A stretch of 40,000 nucleotides of DNA from an uncultured bacterium (GCA_902776035.1 CACYOO010000021.1:1-40000); one strand, 5' to 3'. Positions 25,367 to 35,158 are shown, numbered from the stretch's first letter. Notes: generated by a model not told the origin, from the sequence alone. Translations and numbers: made by a program.

Positions 25367-27277
25367 CTAATTTGCTTTTCTTAATTCAATTTCAATCAGT
25401 TTTACAAATTCATTTACAAGAGTAGAATTCCATTTTTTGTTAGCATCTTTTTTGATTATATCAAGAGCTTCATAAGGTGTTAATGCCTTTCTGTAAATTC
25501 TTGGTTCGGTTAATGCAAAATAAGCATCAATAATCAATATAATTTGCGAAGATAAAGGAATATCGTTTCCTGCAAGTTTGTTAGGATAACCTGACCCATC
25601 CCAATTTTCATGATGTTTTTCAATAATAGGAATAATATCTTTAACTTCAGGAATATTACTTAATAATTCATTCGCAGCTATGCTTGGATGATTTTGAATA
25701 TATGCACGTTCTTCATCAGTAAGCGGATCTTTCTTTTGTAATAATTCATGCGGCAGCATCAAATTACCAACATCATATAACAACATTGCAACACGCAATT
25801 TATCCGCATCATCTTTTTCTAATTCAAAACGTCTTGCCAAAGTTGTTGCCATAACAACTTTAGACTTTGAAGAACCCAAAGTATGCTGAGGATTATAAGT
25901 TGAAGCCAATGTATCTGCAACTGTATACAAAGTATCTTTAGGATTTGTATTTTGTTCTATTGCAAGTGATAATTTCTTTGTTAAATCACGTTTAACTTCG
26001 TTAGATACATTAACTCTCTCAGTTTCAAGAATATCATTGAATGCATTAAGAGCAACTTCCTGCCATGAAACTTCTGAAATAGGAGTAGCCAAAGTAACTT
26101 GATTTCTTCCGTTTCTTTTTGAATGATACATTGCCTGATCGGCAAGTTCCATAAGTTCTTCGATATTATTGGCATGTTCTAAAAATGTCGCAACACCAAG
26201 ACTTGCAGTAATAGTTCCAACCGTTTCTATAGGAGTTGCTGCAATTGCTTTTCTTATTCTTTCCGCTGCAATCATTGCACCTTTTGAATCAATACCCGGT
26301 AATAAAACATTAAATTCTTCACCACCAATACGTGCAGGTATATCTATTGACCTTGCATTTTGTTTCAATACCGTTGCAATTTGTTTTATTGCCAAATCAC
26401 CGTAAACATGTCCAAATTTATCATTTATTTGTTTTAAGTGGTCTAAATCAATACCTATAACAGAAAACGGTTGCTTTTGACGATTAGCACGACTAAATTC
26501 TTTTTCAATTTCTTCTTCAAAATATCTTCTGTTATATAGAGTTGTAAGCGGGTCAGTAACTGCCTGTTCTCTAACAACTTGGAACAAATCTGCTATTGTC
26601 ATTGCAAGTTCTATTTGTTGTGCAAACATTTTCAAAAAGTCTTTTTCCGCATCCGTTACAATATCCCTGTTTGATAAAACTATCAAAACTCCTGCATGAT
26701 TCATCTTTGTTAATGGAACTATCATAAAAGAACGACAATCTGTTTCACTTAAAATTTCTTCTACCTGATCTTCTTTCAAATCCGGTGCTATAGAATTTAA
26801 ACCGGATCTTAAATCACTACTTTGTAATATTTCCTTACTACGTAAAACAGCTCTTATTATTTCCGAATGTTCAGGATTTAATCTTTGAGTATCCAATGGT
26901 TTTTCTAAGTAACCATTTATAATTTCAATAAAGTTATCTTTAGAACTAGCCATTAAGGCATAGTGCTCTCCATTTTCATCATTCTTTTTTTGTAAAATAC
27001 AAGAATACATATATCCAAGTTCATCTTGTAAATTATTCACCGTTGAATCAAGAATTGTTGAAAGTGGTTTTGAAGAATTCATCATATCCCAAATATGCTG
27101 TAATGTAAGCATACGTCTGTTTACTTCATTCAACTCATTTGTTCTGTCTTCAATTTCCTGTTCCAATTGTGCATTACGTTCATATATTTCTAAAAAATCT
27201 TTTTTACCGCTGTATAAATGATTTTCGATTGTATTAATTTGTTTTGTAAAAGATTTGAATTTATCAAAAATTCCCAT
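25367..27277 (-). CDS. GAF-GGDEF-HD-GYP cyclic di-GMP signalling protein with degraded HD motif
   Basis: 636 residues. A coiled-coil start (about 25-60), a GAF-like sensor domain (60-230), a GGDEF domain with intact catalytic RIGGEEF and an inhibitory RxxD (RSID) exactly five residues before it, and a C-terminal HD-GYP domain (about 430-630). The GYP loop HHENWDGSGYP is canonical, but the HD pair is LYDVGN instead of LHDIGK, and the usual GHS/R helix reads GSSKSKV. So synthesis of c-di-GMP is expected, but phosphodiesterase action is doubtful. GAGGG lies 7 bases before the ATG. No membrane segment, so it is cytosolic. Confidence 0.92.
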   Translation of the reverse strand: MGIFDKFKSFTKQINTIENHLYSGKKDFLEIYERNAQLEQEIEDRTNELNEVNRRMLTLQHIWDMMNSSKPLSTILDSTVNNLQDELGYMYSCILQKKNDENGEHYALMASSKDNFIEIINGYLEKPLDTQRLNPEHSEIIRAVLRSKEILQSSDLRSGLNSIAPDLKEDQVEEILSETDCRSFMIVPLTKMNHAGVLIVLSNRDIVTDAEKDFLKMFAQQIELAMTIADLFQVVREQAVTDPLTTLYNRRYFEEEIEKEFSRANRQKQPFSVIGIDLDHLKQINDKFGHVYGDLAIKQIATVLKQNARSIDIPARIGGEEFNVLLPGIDSKGAMIAAERIRKAIAATPIETVGTITASLGVATFLEHANNIEELMELADQAMYHSKRNGRNQVTLATPISEVSWQEVALNAFNDILETERVNVSNEVKRDLTKKLSLAIEQNTNPKDTLYTVADTLASTYNPQHTLGSSKSKVVMATTLARRFELEKDDADKLRVAMLLYDVGNLMLPHELLQKKDPLTDEERAYIQNHPSIAANELLSNIPEVKDIIPIIEKHHENWDGSGYPNKLAGNDIPLSSQIILIIDAYFALTEPRIYRKALTPYEALDIIKKDANKKWNSTLVNEFVKLIEIELRKAN

Positions 27278-27475
27278 TATAAGCCCTCATATTACTTTCT
27301 TATTATATTCATTACATGCTACAAACGCAATCAATATTTAAAGATTGTAAAATTTTTATGACTTTGCAAAAAAAATAATTAAAAATATACCGTCATACAA
27401 AAAGATGAAATTTTGAATAAACATCTTATATGAACATGTCAAATATAGTATCATAAGAGTGAGCGAGGATAGTAA

Positions 27476-29059
27476 ATGTTTGATTCAATGAGAGTAAACA
27501 ATAGGATTACGCCAAATTCACGCAGACGATTAAAGCGTCGCGAGGATGATGAATCAAAACGTCAAAATAAAGTAGAAAAAGAATCAGAAAGCACAAATAA
27601 TTCCAATTTATCACGCAGTAAAGGTCTTCAATATGTAGAAAACTTACAAAATGGTTCTCCGCAAAGAACTGCAAATCAACCATACTCCAATATGTATGGA
27701 TATAATCCACAAATACATACCGGCTCAAGAATACAAAATCCTCAAAACAGATTAAACGGAGTTCAACCGAATGTATCACGTCCTGTTTCTAATGCATACG
27801 CAGGTTCATCAAATATAAATCAAAACAACAATCAAGCAGTTACAAATCCTCAAAATACAATAACCGTAAACGGTTCAACTATTATAAAAAGTCCTAAAAT
27901 CAACATCGCTCAAGTTTTAGGAGATTTTAAAAATACCGCAAATGCAATCGGTACACCGGAAGAAATAATGGATGAGGTAAATACCTATTTAGGACTTGTT
28001 GAAAAACAAACCAAAAAGGGTAATGCTAATGTAAATGTAGTTCAAACAAATCTTAACAATGCAGCCATTGTACTTGATAAATATATTTCCGATACATTAA
28101 ATAAAGAGTCAAAAGTTGTAGAAAATTGGATTGAAGCAATATTTTTACAACAGGTAGATTATAATTATAACGAAAATGATATAAATGAAGCATTTCTTGT
28201 AAAAATGCCTGAAGATAAAAAAAAGGAAGAAGCTTCACAAACCTCAACAGCGACTCAACCTGAACCTCAAACTATACCTGAAAAACCTGAAAATAAACAG
28301 ATAGATGGTATGCTTAAACAATTATTTATAGCAGGTAAAAATGCTGTAAAAGCAAACAATAACCAAGCAGCATTAGAAATTTTTGCAAAAGCAATAACTC
28401 GTTCACAAGAAGTTCAAGATACAGAAACACAAGCAAAATTACATTATGAAACAGGTGTAGTTTATGACAAAACTGATGATTTACCTAAAGCTTTAGAAAA
28501 CTATAATAAAGCAATAGAAAAAACATCTGATAACAATGTGAAAGCACGTGCACATTACTCAATGGCACAAATATATGATGATGTAAAACAATTTAAGCCG
28601 GCAATAGAACACTATATGGCAGCAGTTTCTTTTGCAGGAGAAAGTGATAATTTAAAAGCTCAAACACAATCACTTACCAAAATAGGTAATATTTATACAG
28701 ATAAATATGATAAAGAAGCATTCAAAATATATGAAGATGCAGAAATTGTTGCAAATGAAACAAAAGATTTTAAAGTTAAAGGTTATGTTTCAAGCACAAT
28801 AGCAAACGCACATAACAAATTTAACAATCCTACAGAAGCATTACATTACTATTCAAATGCCGCTAAAAATTATTATCACGCAGGTGAAAATGAAAAAGTT
28901 GCTATCACCTATAAGCATGCAGGTGAATTAATGCAGGATTATAATAAAATAGAAAAAGGTAATAACTTAATAAAAAAAGCAATTGTGTATGCACAAAAAG
29001 CTAACAACAAAAAACTTGCATCCGAATTATATACTGAAATGAGCATGCATACCAATTAA
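27476..29059 (+). CDS. TPR protein with disordered Asn/Gln-rich N-terminus
   Basis: 527 residues. 1-145 are Asn, Gln, Arg and Ser rich and probably disordered (an RRRLKRRED stretch, then NNNQAVTNPQN). A helical region at about 145-225 precedes a Pro/Glu linker. From about 278 on there are at least six tetratricopeptide repeats, e.g. AALEIFAKAITRS, KALENYNKAIEKT, ALHYYSNAAKNYYHAG. GAGGAT is 7 bases before the ATG. TPRs point to protein-protein binding; partner unknown. The 198 bases between it and the divergent GGDEF gene show no gene. Confidence 0.85.
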   Translation: MFDSMRVNNRITPNSRRRLKRREDDESKRQNKVEKESESTNNSNLSRSKGLQYVENLQNGSPQRTANQPYSNMYGYNPQIHTGSRIQNPQNRLNGVQPNVSRPVSNAYAGSSNINQNNNQAVTNPQNTITVNGSTIIKSPKINIAQVLGDFKNTANAIGTPEEIMDEVNTYLGLVEKQTKKGNANVNVVQTNLNNAAIVLDKYISDTLNKESKVVENWIEAIFLQQVDYNYNENDINEAFLVKMPEDKKKEEASQTSTATQPEPQTIPEKPENKQIDGMLKQLFIAGKNAVKANNNQAALEIFAKAITRSQEVQDTETQAKLHYETGVVYDKTDDLPKALENYNKAIEKTSDNNVKARAHYSMAQIYDDVKQFKPAIEHYMAAVSFAGESDNLKAQTQSLTKIGNIYTDKYDKEAFKIYEDAEIVANETKDFKVKGYVSSTIANAHNKFNNPTEALHYYSNAAKNYYHAGENEKVAITYKHAGELMQDYNKIEKGNNLIKKAIVYAQKANNKKLASELYTEMSMHTN

Positions 29060-29205
29060 AAATTACACACAACCTTAATAAATATAGTAATTACGTATAA
29101 TTTATTTTGATAATTATATACAATTTTACACAAAAGATTAAAAAGTAGTTCCCGTATTATATATAGTTGCCTATTTTTAATACTTCCTAAGTTAAATTTA
29201 AAATA

Positions 29206-29847
29206 TTAAAATGAATATTTTGGTCTTTTAAAAGCTTTAGTCCTGTTAAACGGCCACATTAAAAATACCGCCCTGCCAATAATTCTTTCTTGAGGCAGAA
29301 ACCCCCAATATCTGCTGTCTTGAGAATTTCCTCTATTATCTCCCATCATAAAATATGAACCTTCAGGAACAACAAATGGACCACAATACATATTTGGCGT
29401 ACAATCATTATATTCATATTTACTTTGAATATATTTTTCATTTAACTCTTTATCATTTACCAACACAACACTTGAACCGTCAGCATTTTTCTTTATTTCT
29501 ATTTTATCACCGGGCATACCAATTACACGCTTTATAAAAGCCATATCCTTGCATAAAAATCCGGTAATACGAGCAAAAACCTTATCCGGTCTGGTTTTTA
29601 AATTAACCATAGGCGGATAAAATATTAAAATATCACCCCTTTTAGGTTGTCTGTAAAACCTTGAATATCTCTCAACAAATACTCTATCACCCTCTAATAA
29701 TGTAGGGTGCATTGAACCTGAAGGTATCCAACGAATTTCACCAATAAAGAATTTTATCGCAATAAGCATAACAATAACAAAAAGTATTGTATCTAAAGAT
29801 TCTTTTATAAATAGTATTATTTTTTCTTTTAAGTTGTTTTTTTTCAT
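29206..29847 (-). CDS. lepB: Signal peptidase I
   Basis: Membrane serine protease that removes Sec/Tat signal peptides. 213 residues with one N-terminal transmembrane helix (about 18-35), the catalytic serine in PSGSMHPTL (Ser45), the general base lysine in FIKRVIGMPGD (Lys106) and the C-terminal box MGDNRGNSQDSRYWG. Its ATG overlaps the stop of the polyprenyl synthase by 4 bases. Consistent with the several signal-peptide proteins in this window. The 146 bases after it contain no clear terminator. Confidence 0.96.
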   Translation of the reverse strand: MKKNNLKEKIILFIKESLDTILFVIVMLIAIKFFIGEIRWIPSGSMHPTLLEGDRVFVERYSRFYRQPKRGDILIFYPPMVNLKTRPDKVFARITGFLCKDMAFIKRVIGMPGDKIEIKKNADGSSVVLVNDKELNEKYIQSKYEYNDCTPNMYCGPFVVPEGSYFMMGDNRGNSQDSRYWGFLPQERIIGRAVFLMWPFNRTKAFKRPKYSF

Positions 29848-30725
29848 ATTTTTAATAACTCTGCAAGTGAAATTAATGCTTGTTTATATTTGTTGTCAGG
29901 AGCTTTATTCAAACATTTTTGAACTCTGCTTACATAATTATCCAACAATTCCTTTGTTTTTTCAATGCCATAATCTAAATTTTCTGTTCCCTTTGCAAAA
30001 ATAACAGGTGCAGTATAAATACCATCTCTTATATCATTATTTGTCGGCTTATCAGGATTATTTTCTATAATATTTAATAAATCATCCCTTATTTGAAAAG
30101 TTATACCAAAACGTTTTGCAAAATCTTTTGCAGAATTTATATCTATACCTGCAACCATAGCCGAACTGACAAGAGAAGCCATAAATAATTCCGCAGTTTT
30201 ATACTTACATTTATTTATGTACTCATCAAAATCCGGTATTTTAAATTTATTAAAATATTGGTTAACTTCCCCGATACACATATTTTTTATTGCTTTTTGA
30301 AATAACTTAAATATTTCTAAAGAATCGGCATTCAAAAGCTTTTTGATAGCAGCTGCAAGCAAAAAATCACCGGATACTATTGCAAGACTGTTATCAAATT
30401 TAGTATGTAAAGTTTCCCTATTTCTTCTTTTAGAAGAATTATCAATAACATCATCATGTATAAGAGTTGCGTTATGAATTAACTCAACTGCCGATTGAAT
30501 ATCAATTTGAACAGGAGTAATTTCACATCCGTACATTTTTAAATATAACATCGCAAGCAATGGACGTATTCTTTTAGATTTACTTTTTAATAAACCACTT
30601 AATTCCTCTTGTAAATTATCCGAACCACAATAAAAATCAGTAATGTTATTTTCTATAGAATATAATTCATCTGATACTAAATTTCTTATTTCATTATATT
30701 TTTCTGTATTAAATGAGTATTGCAT
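29844..30725 (-). CDS. Polyprenyl (trans-isoprenyl) diphosphate synthase with variant second Asp motif
   Basis: Builds trans-prenyl chains for quinones or other lipids. 293 residues; the first aspartate-rich motif is complete (LIHDDVIDNSSKRR, Asp91, Asp92, Asp95). The second reads FQIRDDLLNI (Asp214, Asp215, Asn218), where the usual last Asp is Asn, and the following DKPTNNDIRDGIYTAP is a loosened form of the GKP-D-EGK-T-P stretch. The chain-length determining region before the first motif lacks bulky aromatic pairs (AVELIHNATL), fitting a medium to long product. Couples to lepB by ATGA. Confidence 0.88.
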   Translation of the reverse strand: MQYSFNTEKYNEIRNLVSDELYSIENNITDFYCGSDNLQEELSGLLKSKSKRIRPLLAMLYLKMYGCEITPVQIDIQSAVELIHNATLIHDDVIDNSSKRRNRETLHTKFDNSLAIVSGDFLLAAAIKKLLNADSLEIFKLFQKAIKNMCIGEVNQYFNKFKIPDFDEYINKCKYKTAELFMASLVSSAMVAGIDINSAKDFAKRFGITFQIRDDLLNIIENNPDKPTNNDIRDGIYTAPVIFAKGTENLDYGIEKTKELLDNYVSRVQKCLNKAPDNKYKQALISLAELLKI

Positions 30726-30796
30726 TAGAATTTATCCACAAATAATAAGTCTATATTATATATTGTCAACCAAACTCATCTTTATGTCAAAAAATT

Positions 30797-30830
30797 AAAA
30801 ATGGCTCCTGTAAAATACAGAAGCCATTTA
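30797..30830 (-). terminator. Terminator of the 143-residue orphan
   Basis: AAATGGCT and AGCCATTT arms (ends at 30799 and 30829) with an inner CTGTA/TACAG helix; on the minus strand it is followed by TTAATTTTTTG. It lies 27 bases beyond the stop at 30857. Confidence 0.75.
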
Positions 30831-30856
30831 TTAAATTATAAAACTATAGCTCAGGA

Positions 30857-31288
30857 TTATGCTGCGGTATTTTGAGCTGCTTGTGCAGAAGCTGCACCTT
30901 TTTTATTAAAGAAATTCTTTATACTTGTAAATGCTTTTGTGAAGAAATTATCTGCAGAACCAAACACTTTGGAATTTGCAACCTTAGAACCTAAATCAAA
31001 AGCAACATTTTTTGCTTTATCCATAAATTTAGTTGCATTATCAACCTTAGTTAATTTACCTGCCTGAACACCTTTTCCTAAAGCAAATAAACTTCCTGCA
31101 ACAACTAATGCAGCACCTATAGTACCTAATAAAGCTTTACCCCAGCTTTTTTTCTTAGGTGCTTGAGATACAAAAGCATCTCCGCAAAATGACGGTTGAG
31201 CCATCATCTGTGGTACACTGCTATTACCTCTGCATAAATCACTAAACTGATAACCTGCATTAACACCGCTTGTTATTCCTGAAACCAT
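30857..31288 (-). CDS. Orphan protein with one hydrophobic segment
   Basis: 143 residues: an N-terminal region with a PSFCGDAFVSQ motif, a basic KKKSW stop, a hydrophobic glycine/alanine segment (about 53-72, LLGTIGAALVVAGSLFALG), then an amphipathic helical part with repeated FF/KN residues and an Ala/Gln tail. A perfect AGGAGG precedes the ATG, so expression is probably strong. No known family. The F-x-G patch near the N-terminus is also present in both zincins nearby (FLGA, FKGN), which may mark a shared lineage trait. Confidence 0.75.
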   Translation of the reverse strand: MVSGITSGVNAGYQFSDLCRGNSSVPQMMAQPSFCGDAFVSQAPKKKSWGKALLGTIGAALVVAGSLFALGKGVQAGKLTKVDNATKFMDKAKNVAFDLGSKVANSKVFGSADNFFTKAFTSIKNFFNKKGAASAQAAQNTAA

Positions 31289-31506
31289 TTTTTCCTCCTA
31301 TACACACTTACTCTTTATTAAAGTTTTTACAAGAAAAAAAATTGCCATGATTTTCAAAACATGCTTCCATGCTTTTACAAAAGTTTACAATTTATTTTTT
31401 TTAAGGAAACTGTTTCAAATGTAGATATTACACTTTATACAGGTATTACAAATGTAGTATTCGATATACAATGTAAGATATGCACAAAAATTGATTAATT
31501 TACTAC

Positions 31507-31535
31507 TTGCAAAAAAGTGTAAAATATACTATTAT
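31507..31535 (+). promoter_or_regulatory. Promoter of zincin paralogue 1
   Basis: TTGCAA (31507-31512), a 17-base spacer and TATTAT (31530-31535). The rest of the 279-base divergent spacer (31289-31506) is AT-rich, with several short partial repeats of TACAAATGTAG type and no gene. Confidence 0.55.
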
Positions 31536-31567
31536 TATTTTGTTAATATATATATTGGGGTACATAA

Positions 31568-33412
31568 ATGAATTTAAATGTTTCAACAGTGAATTTTCTC
31601 GGAGCGACAAAAGCAAGCAAGTCAAAACAAAACCACAAGGAACAGACAAAACAAGTTAGTTTTGTAACAACACCTGACAGTTTTAAAAAGAGAGAATTTA
31701 ATTTAGACAATGCTGTTGATACATTAAGCAAAATGAGGGTTAAAAAGTATGGTATGGAGCTTCCAAAGTTTGAAAAGGGCTCATTAGAAACCATAAAGAA
31801 CGAATTATTTCTTGAACCGAAGAAATGGAACTCTGTATATGCATTAGCACAAAAAGACCATATAAGCGGAAATACTGTTACAAAATTATCAAGAGAACCG
31901 CTTGAAAAATTAAATACGATTAAATTATATGCAGATGCAGAAAACAACAAAAAATCACCAAGATATTCAGGAAACGATTTATTATTATTCGTTAGTAATG
32001 AAACAACTGATGAATTAAAAAAGACATTACCGTTAACAAAGACAAGTTTATCTACAAAAAATGTAATTTCATTAAAACGAATGGAAGCAGATTTCACTAA
32101 AAAAGCTGCAGATAAAATTGTTGATATGGAGCATAATGTTTGTAAAGATGAAGTAAAACAAATTGTATTTACAAGAGATAAATCTGACAGAGAGGCATTC
32201 AATATCATAGCTCAAGATAAGAAAAACGAATTGCATTCTGCATTATTAAATAAAAAACTTGATACTGAAGCTGTTGAAACTGCTTCAGTGTATGGAACAA
32301 AACAAGGTAAAGTTTACGAAATCAAAAAAGTAAAAGATTTAAGAAACAATACTACTTCAAAAGTTCGTATGGAAGCTGACTATTCAGGTTATCCTGTCGT
32401 TACACACGAAGTAAGAGTACATAAAGATAAAAATAATAAAGTTACAAAGACTGAATATACAGCTCCTTCTGAAATACCCGGAATATTTGATATAAAATAC
32501 AAATATCCAAACGGAAAAGAAGAAATAGTATCTTCAGGAAAATATGATAAAAAAAGCGGTATAACTTCTATTAAGAAGAACATGGTTTCACTTGACGGAA
32601 CAAGAACAGATTATTTATATGAAAATGATGAAAACGGAAACAGAATTTCCGATTATAAAATTACTGATAAAAAGGGTAATGTATTATTGAAAAAGAGTTC
32701 TTCATTTGAAGTTGTAAATCCACACAAATTTATATCTTCAAATAATGACGATAAATATGAAATATTATTAGATAAAGATGAAAAATCAATAAAAGTTACT
32801 GATATGAAAAATCCTAAAAGAAGTGTAACAATAGATGTTGATAAACAAATTATCGGTAACAAAAAGAAGATAATGACATCATTAAAACAAATGCCCGGAG
32901 AAGAATTAATAAAATTATCTCAATCAACAAAAAAACTTGTAGGTATTGATTCTCCGTTAGAATCATATTATCAACCCGGAGATAAATCAATCCATTCAGG
33001 TGATCAGTTATTTGTAATACTTCATGAACTTGGACATGCCAGAGATATGAGAGATTTGGATGTATCAAGTGATGAGGGATTTTACTCAACATTCCATAAG
33101 ACAATATCTTCAAATCCAGAATTAAATGAAACATTTGAAGAAGAAAAGGCAAACTTTAATAAAGCATTTCCTGATGCACAAAGAGATCATATAGACTACT
33201 TTGTAAATACATTAAATCATTATGGCGGAGAACTTGGCGGATTTAAAGAAGTTATTGCAGAAGGCAACGCATTATTAACTACACCAAAAACAATGGATTT
33301 ACTTGCAATACGTTCACAGTATTTACAACAATACTTCCCTAGAACAATTGCATCCTTGTCAAACATTGTAAGTCAAGAAAAACCTTTTGAAGAAACTGAA
33401 AACAAAAATTAA
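31568..33412 (+). CDS. Large lineage-specific zincin metallopeptidase, paralogue 1
   Basis: 614 residues without a signal peptide or membrane helix. N-terminus MNLNVSTVNFLGATKASKSK; helical region with an N-x-TPDSFKKREF motif (about 30-190); a long beta-rich middle (about 235-440) with DLRNNTTSKVR, YKYPNGKEE, SLDGTRTDYLYEND and NRISDYKITD, reminiscent of YD-type repeats; then the catalytic-looking HELGHARD (His486-His490) and GGFKEVIAEGNALL with Glu561 or Glu565 as likely third ligand, as in gluzincins such as the anthrax lethal-factor clan. Ends with YLQQYFPRTIASL. Paralogue at 35652-37403. Substrate and export route unknown. Confidence 0.8.
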   Translation: MNLNVSTVNFLGATKASKSKQNHKEQTKQVSFVTTPDSFKKREFNLDNAVDTLSKMRVKKYGMELPKFEKGSLETIKNELFLEPKKWNSVYALAQKDHISGNTVTKLSREPLEKLNTIKLYADAENNKKSPRYSGNDLLLFVSNETTDELKKTLPLTKTSLSTKNVISLKRMEADFTKKAADKIVDMEHNVCKDEVKQIVFTRDKSDREAFNIIAQDKKNELHSALLNKKLDTEAVETASVYGTKQGKVYEIKKVKDLRNNTTSKVRMEADYSGYPVVTHEVRVHKDKNNKVTKTEYTAPSEIPGIFDIKYKYPNGKEEIVSSGKYDKKSGITSIKKNMVSLDGTRTDYLYENDENGNRISDYKITDKKGNVLLKKSSSFEVVNPHKFISSNNDDKYEILLDKDEKSIKVTDMKNPKRSVTIDVDKQIIGNKKKIMTSLKQMPGEELIKLSQSTKKLVGIDSPLESYYQPGDKSIHSGDQLFVILHELGHARDMRDLDVSSDEGFYSTFHKTISSNPELNETFEEEKANFNKAFPDAQRDHIDYFVNTLNHYGGELGGFKEVIAEGNALLTTPKTMDLLAIRSQYLQQYFPRTIASLSNIVSQEKPFEETENKN

Positions 33413-33534
33413 AATGTTGCTTAAAAAACAATTTATTATATTAACGTATGTAATAAATTAGACACTTGGCACTAGAAATTCATTCATGTTTGTTTTACAT
33501 TAGCATTGGTCTATTAGTAAACAACGGGGTTTTT

Positions 33535-34605
33535 ATGACAAAAAATGAAATATGCTCAAATGATGAATTTGAAGCACTTTTAAGCAAGTACGATTACAAC
33601 TTTAAAAAAGGTGATTTAGTAAATGGTATTGTTTCCGGTTATGATTCTAATGGTGCATTAGTTGATATAGGTGCAAAAAATACCGCATCTGTTTCATATA
33701 AAGAGGCAGTATCTGACAATTCTCCGATTGAGCAAATTTTAGAAAAAGGTAAAAAATACGAATTTTTAATTATATCAGATGAAGATGATAACGGCAGAAT
33801 GCAGTTATCAAGCTTAAAAGTTCAACAGGCATATACTTGGAAAGAACTTGAAAAAGTAAAAGATGCAGATGAAATTATATTGGGAGAAGTTAGTTCAATT
33901 GTAAAAGGCGGGTTAATGGTAATGGTATCAAATATCAAGGGGTTTGTACCATCAAGCCAATTAAAAAATAAAGAACAAGAATATAATGTAGGTGATAAAA
34001 TTGAATTAAAAATCCTAACTTTGGATGCAAGTCAAAGTAGTTTCATTTTATCAAACAAAAAAGTTTATTCCGAAACATCCGAAGAAGAAGTAGAAAATAT
34101 CTTTAACACTGTAGAACAAGGACAGGTCGTTAAAGGAGAAGTTGTAAGAATGGCTGATTTTGGTGCATTCGTTGATATAGGCGGTGTTGACGGACTTTTA
34201 CCGTTATCACAAATATCTTGGAAATGGATAGACCATCCGTCAGATTTATTGAATATCGGTGATAAGATTGAAGTTGAAATTATCAGTATAGACAAAGACA
34301 AAAAGAGAATTTCATTGAGTTTGAAATCGCTTGTACCTGATCCATGGATTGAAGCAGAGAAAAATATAAAAGAAGGTGAATTAACAGAGGGTATAATTAC
34401 AAGAATAAAACCATTTGGGGCTTTTGTAGAAGTTTATCCTGGAGTTGAGGCATTATTATCTCAAAACGAATTAATTGCTTATGAAAATGAAAATAACAAA
34501 ATTCCTGTTATAGGAGATAAAATCAACACATATATATTAAAATTTAATCCACAGGACAGAAGAATTGCTTTAGGTATAAAGCAACCTGAACTTACAGAAG
34601 TTTAG
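33535..34605 (+). CDS. Second S1-domain RNA-binding protein (S1 paralogue)
   Basis: 357 residues with four S1 repeats at about 22-90, 107-173, 190-262 and 276-350, aligned throughout with the rpsA product (both have VKGG, GF(I/V)PSSQL and VVRxxDFGAFVDI-G-DGLLP). The third repeat is nearly canonical and the first most divergent. An in-frame TTG at 33466 would add 23 residues of hydrophobic non-S1 sequence and is rejected; ATG 33535 follows GGGG by 6 bases. Cyanobacteria carry more than one S1 gene, so specialised mRNA binding is possible. Lies between the two zincin genes; its 3' end overlaps maf by 14 bases tail to tail. Confidence 0.88.
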   Translation: MTKNEICSNDEFEALLSKYDYNFKKGDLVNGIVSGYDSNGALVDIGAKNTASVSYKEAVSDNSPIEQILEKGKKYEFLIISDEDDNGRMQLSSLKVQQAYTWKELEKVKDADEIILGEVSSIVKGGLMVMVSNIKGFVPSSQLKNKEQEYNVGDKIELKILTLDASQSSFILSNKKVYSETSEEEVENIFNTVEQGQVVKGEVVRMADFGAFVDIGGVDGLLPLSQISWKWIDHPSDLLNIGDKIEVEIISIDKDKKRISLSLKSLVPDPWIEAEKNIKEGELTEGIITRIKPFGAFVEVYPGVEALLSQNELIAYENENNKIPVIGDKINTYILKFNPQDRRIALGIKQPELTEV

Positions 34606-35158
34606 ACAACAATTTGTTTAAACTTTTTGGGCAAAGTCCAACAATATTTTCAAAACTGCCGTTTATGTTTTTAATAAAACCTGACGGCAGTTCTTGTATG
34701 CCGTAAGCACCTGCTTTATCAAGCGGATTATAATTGTTTATATAATCTTTTATCATTTCTTCAGTTAAATTATTAAATTCTACATAACTTGTTGTTGAAG
34801 ATATTTTTTTTCTTTTACTCAAAACATCTATTAAGCATATTGAAGTTACAACAAAATGTTCTTTACCTGAAAACATATTCAACATTTCAAAAGCATGCTC
34901 TTTATTTTTTGGCTTACCTAAAATCTTATTATCTAACACAACAACAGTATCTGCAGCAACAATTATTGCATCATAATTAATTGTTTCTAAAACTGATAGT
35001 GCTTTATTATATGCAAGGTTTTCAATTTTTTTATACTCAAAAATATCATTGTCTAACTTTTCCTTATACAATGATGGAATAATACAAAAATCCAAGTGTA
35101 AATTTTTTAATATTTCTTGTCTTCGAGGAGAAGAAGACGCTAAAATTATTTGTTTCAC
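34592..35158 (-). CDS. maf: Maf family nucleotide pyrophosphatase
   Basis: Hydrolyses non-canonical or modified (d)NTPs (dTTP/UTP or m7GTP/CTP type by subfamily). 188 residues with the signature ASSSPRRQEIL at the N-terminus, the catalytic AADTVVVLDNKILGKP, and the C-terminal DKAGAYGIQ. TATAAT at 35170-35165 lies only 6 bases before the ATG and there is no Shine-Dalgarno, so a leaderless transcript is likely. Convergent with and overlapping the S1 paralogue. Confidence 0.95.
   Translation of the reverse strand: MKQIILASSSPRRQEILKNLHLDFCIIPSLYKEKLDNDIFEYKKIENLAYNKALSVLETINYDAIIVAADTVVVLDNKILGKPKNKEHAFEMLNMFSGKEHFVVTSICLIDVLSKRKKISSTTSYVEFNNLTEEMIKDYINNYNPLDKAGAYGIQELPSGFIKNINGSFENIVGLCPKSLNKLLSKLL

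Noticed and set aside
30726-30856. Transcription read-through leader or RNA gene between the polyprenyl synthase and the 143-residue orphan
   Set aside because: Only a terminator hairpin is present.
31543-32208. 221-codon frame antisense to zincin 1
   Set aside because: Fully inside the zincin gene on the other strand; hydrophobic-looking composition is the mirror of a Lys/Glu-rich sense strand.
33466-33534. N-terminal extension of the S1 paralogue from TTG
   Set aside because: The 23 extra residues are not S1-like and the ATG at 33535 has a GGGG site just upstream.
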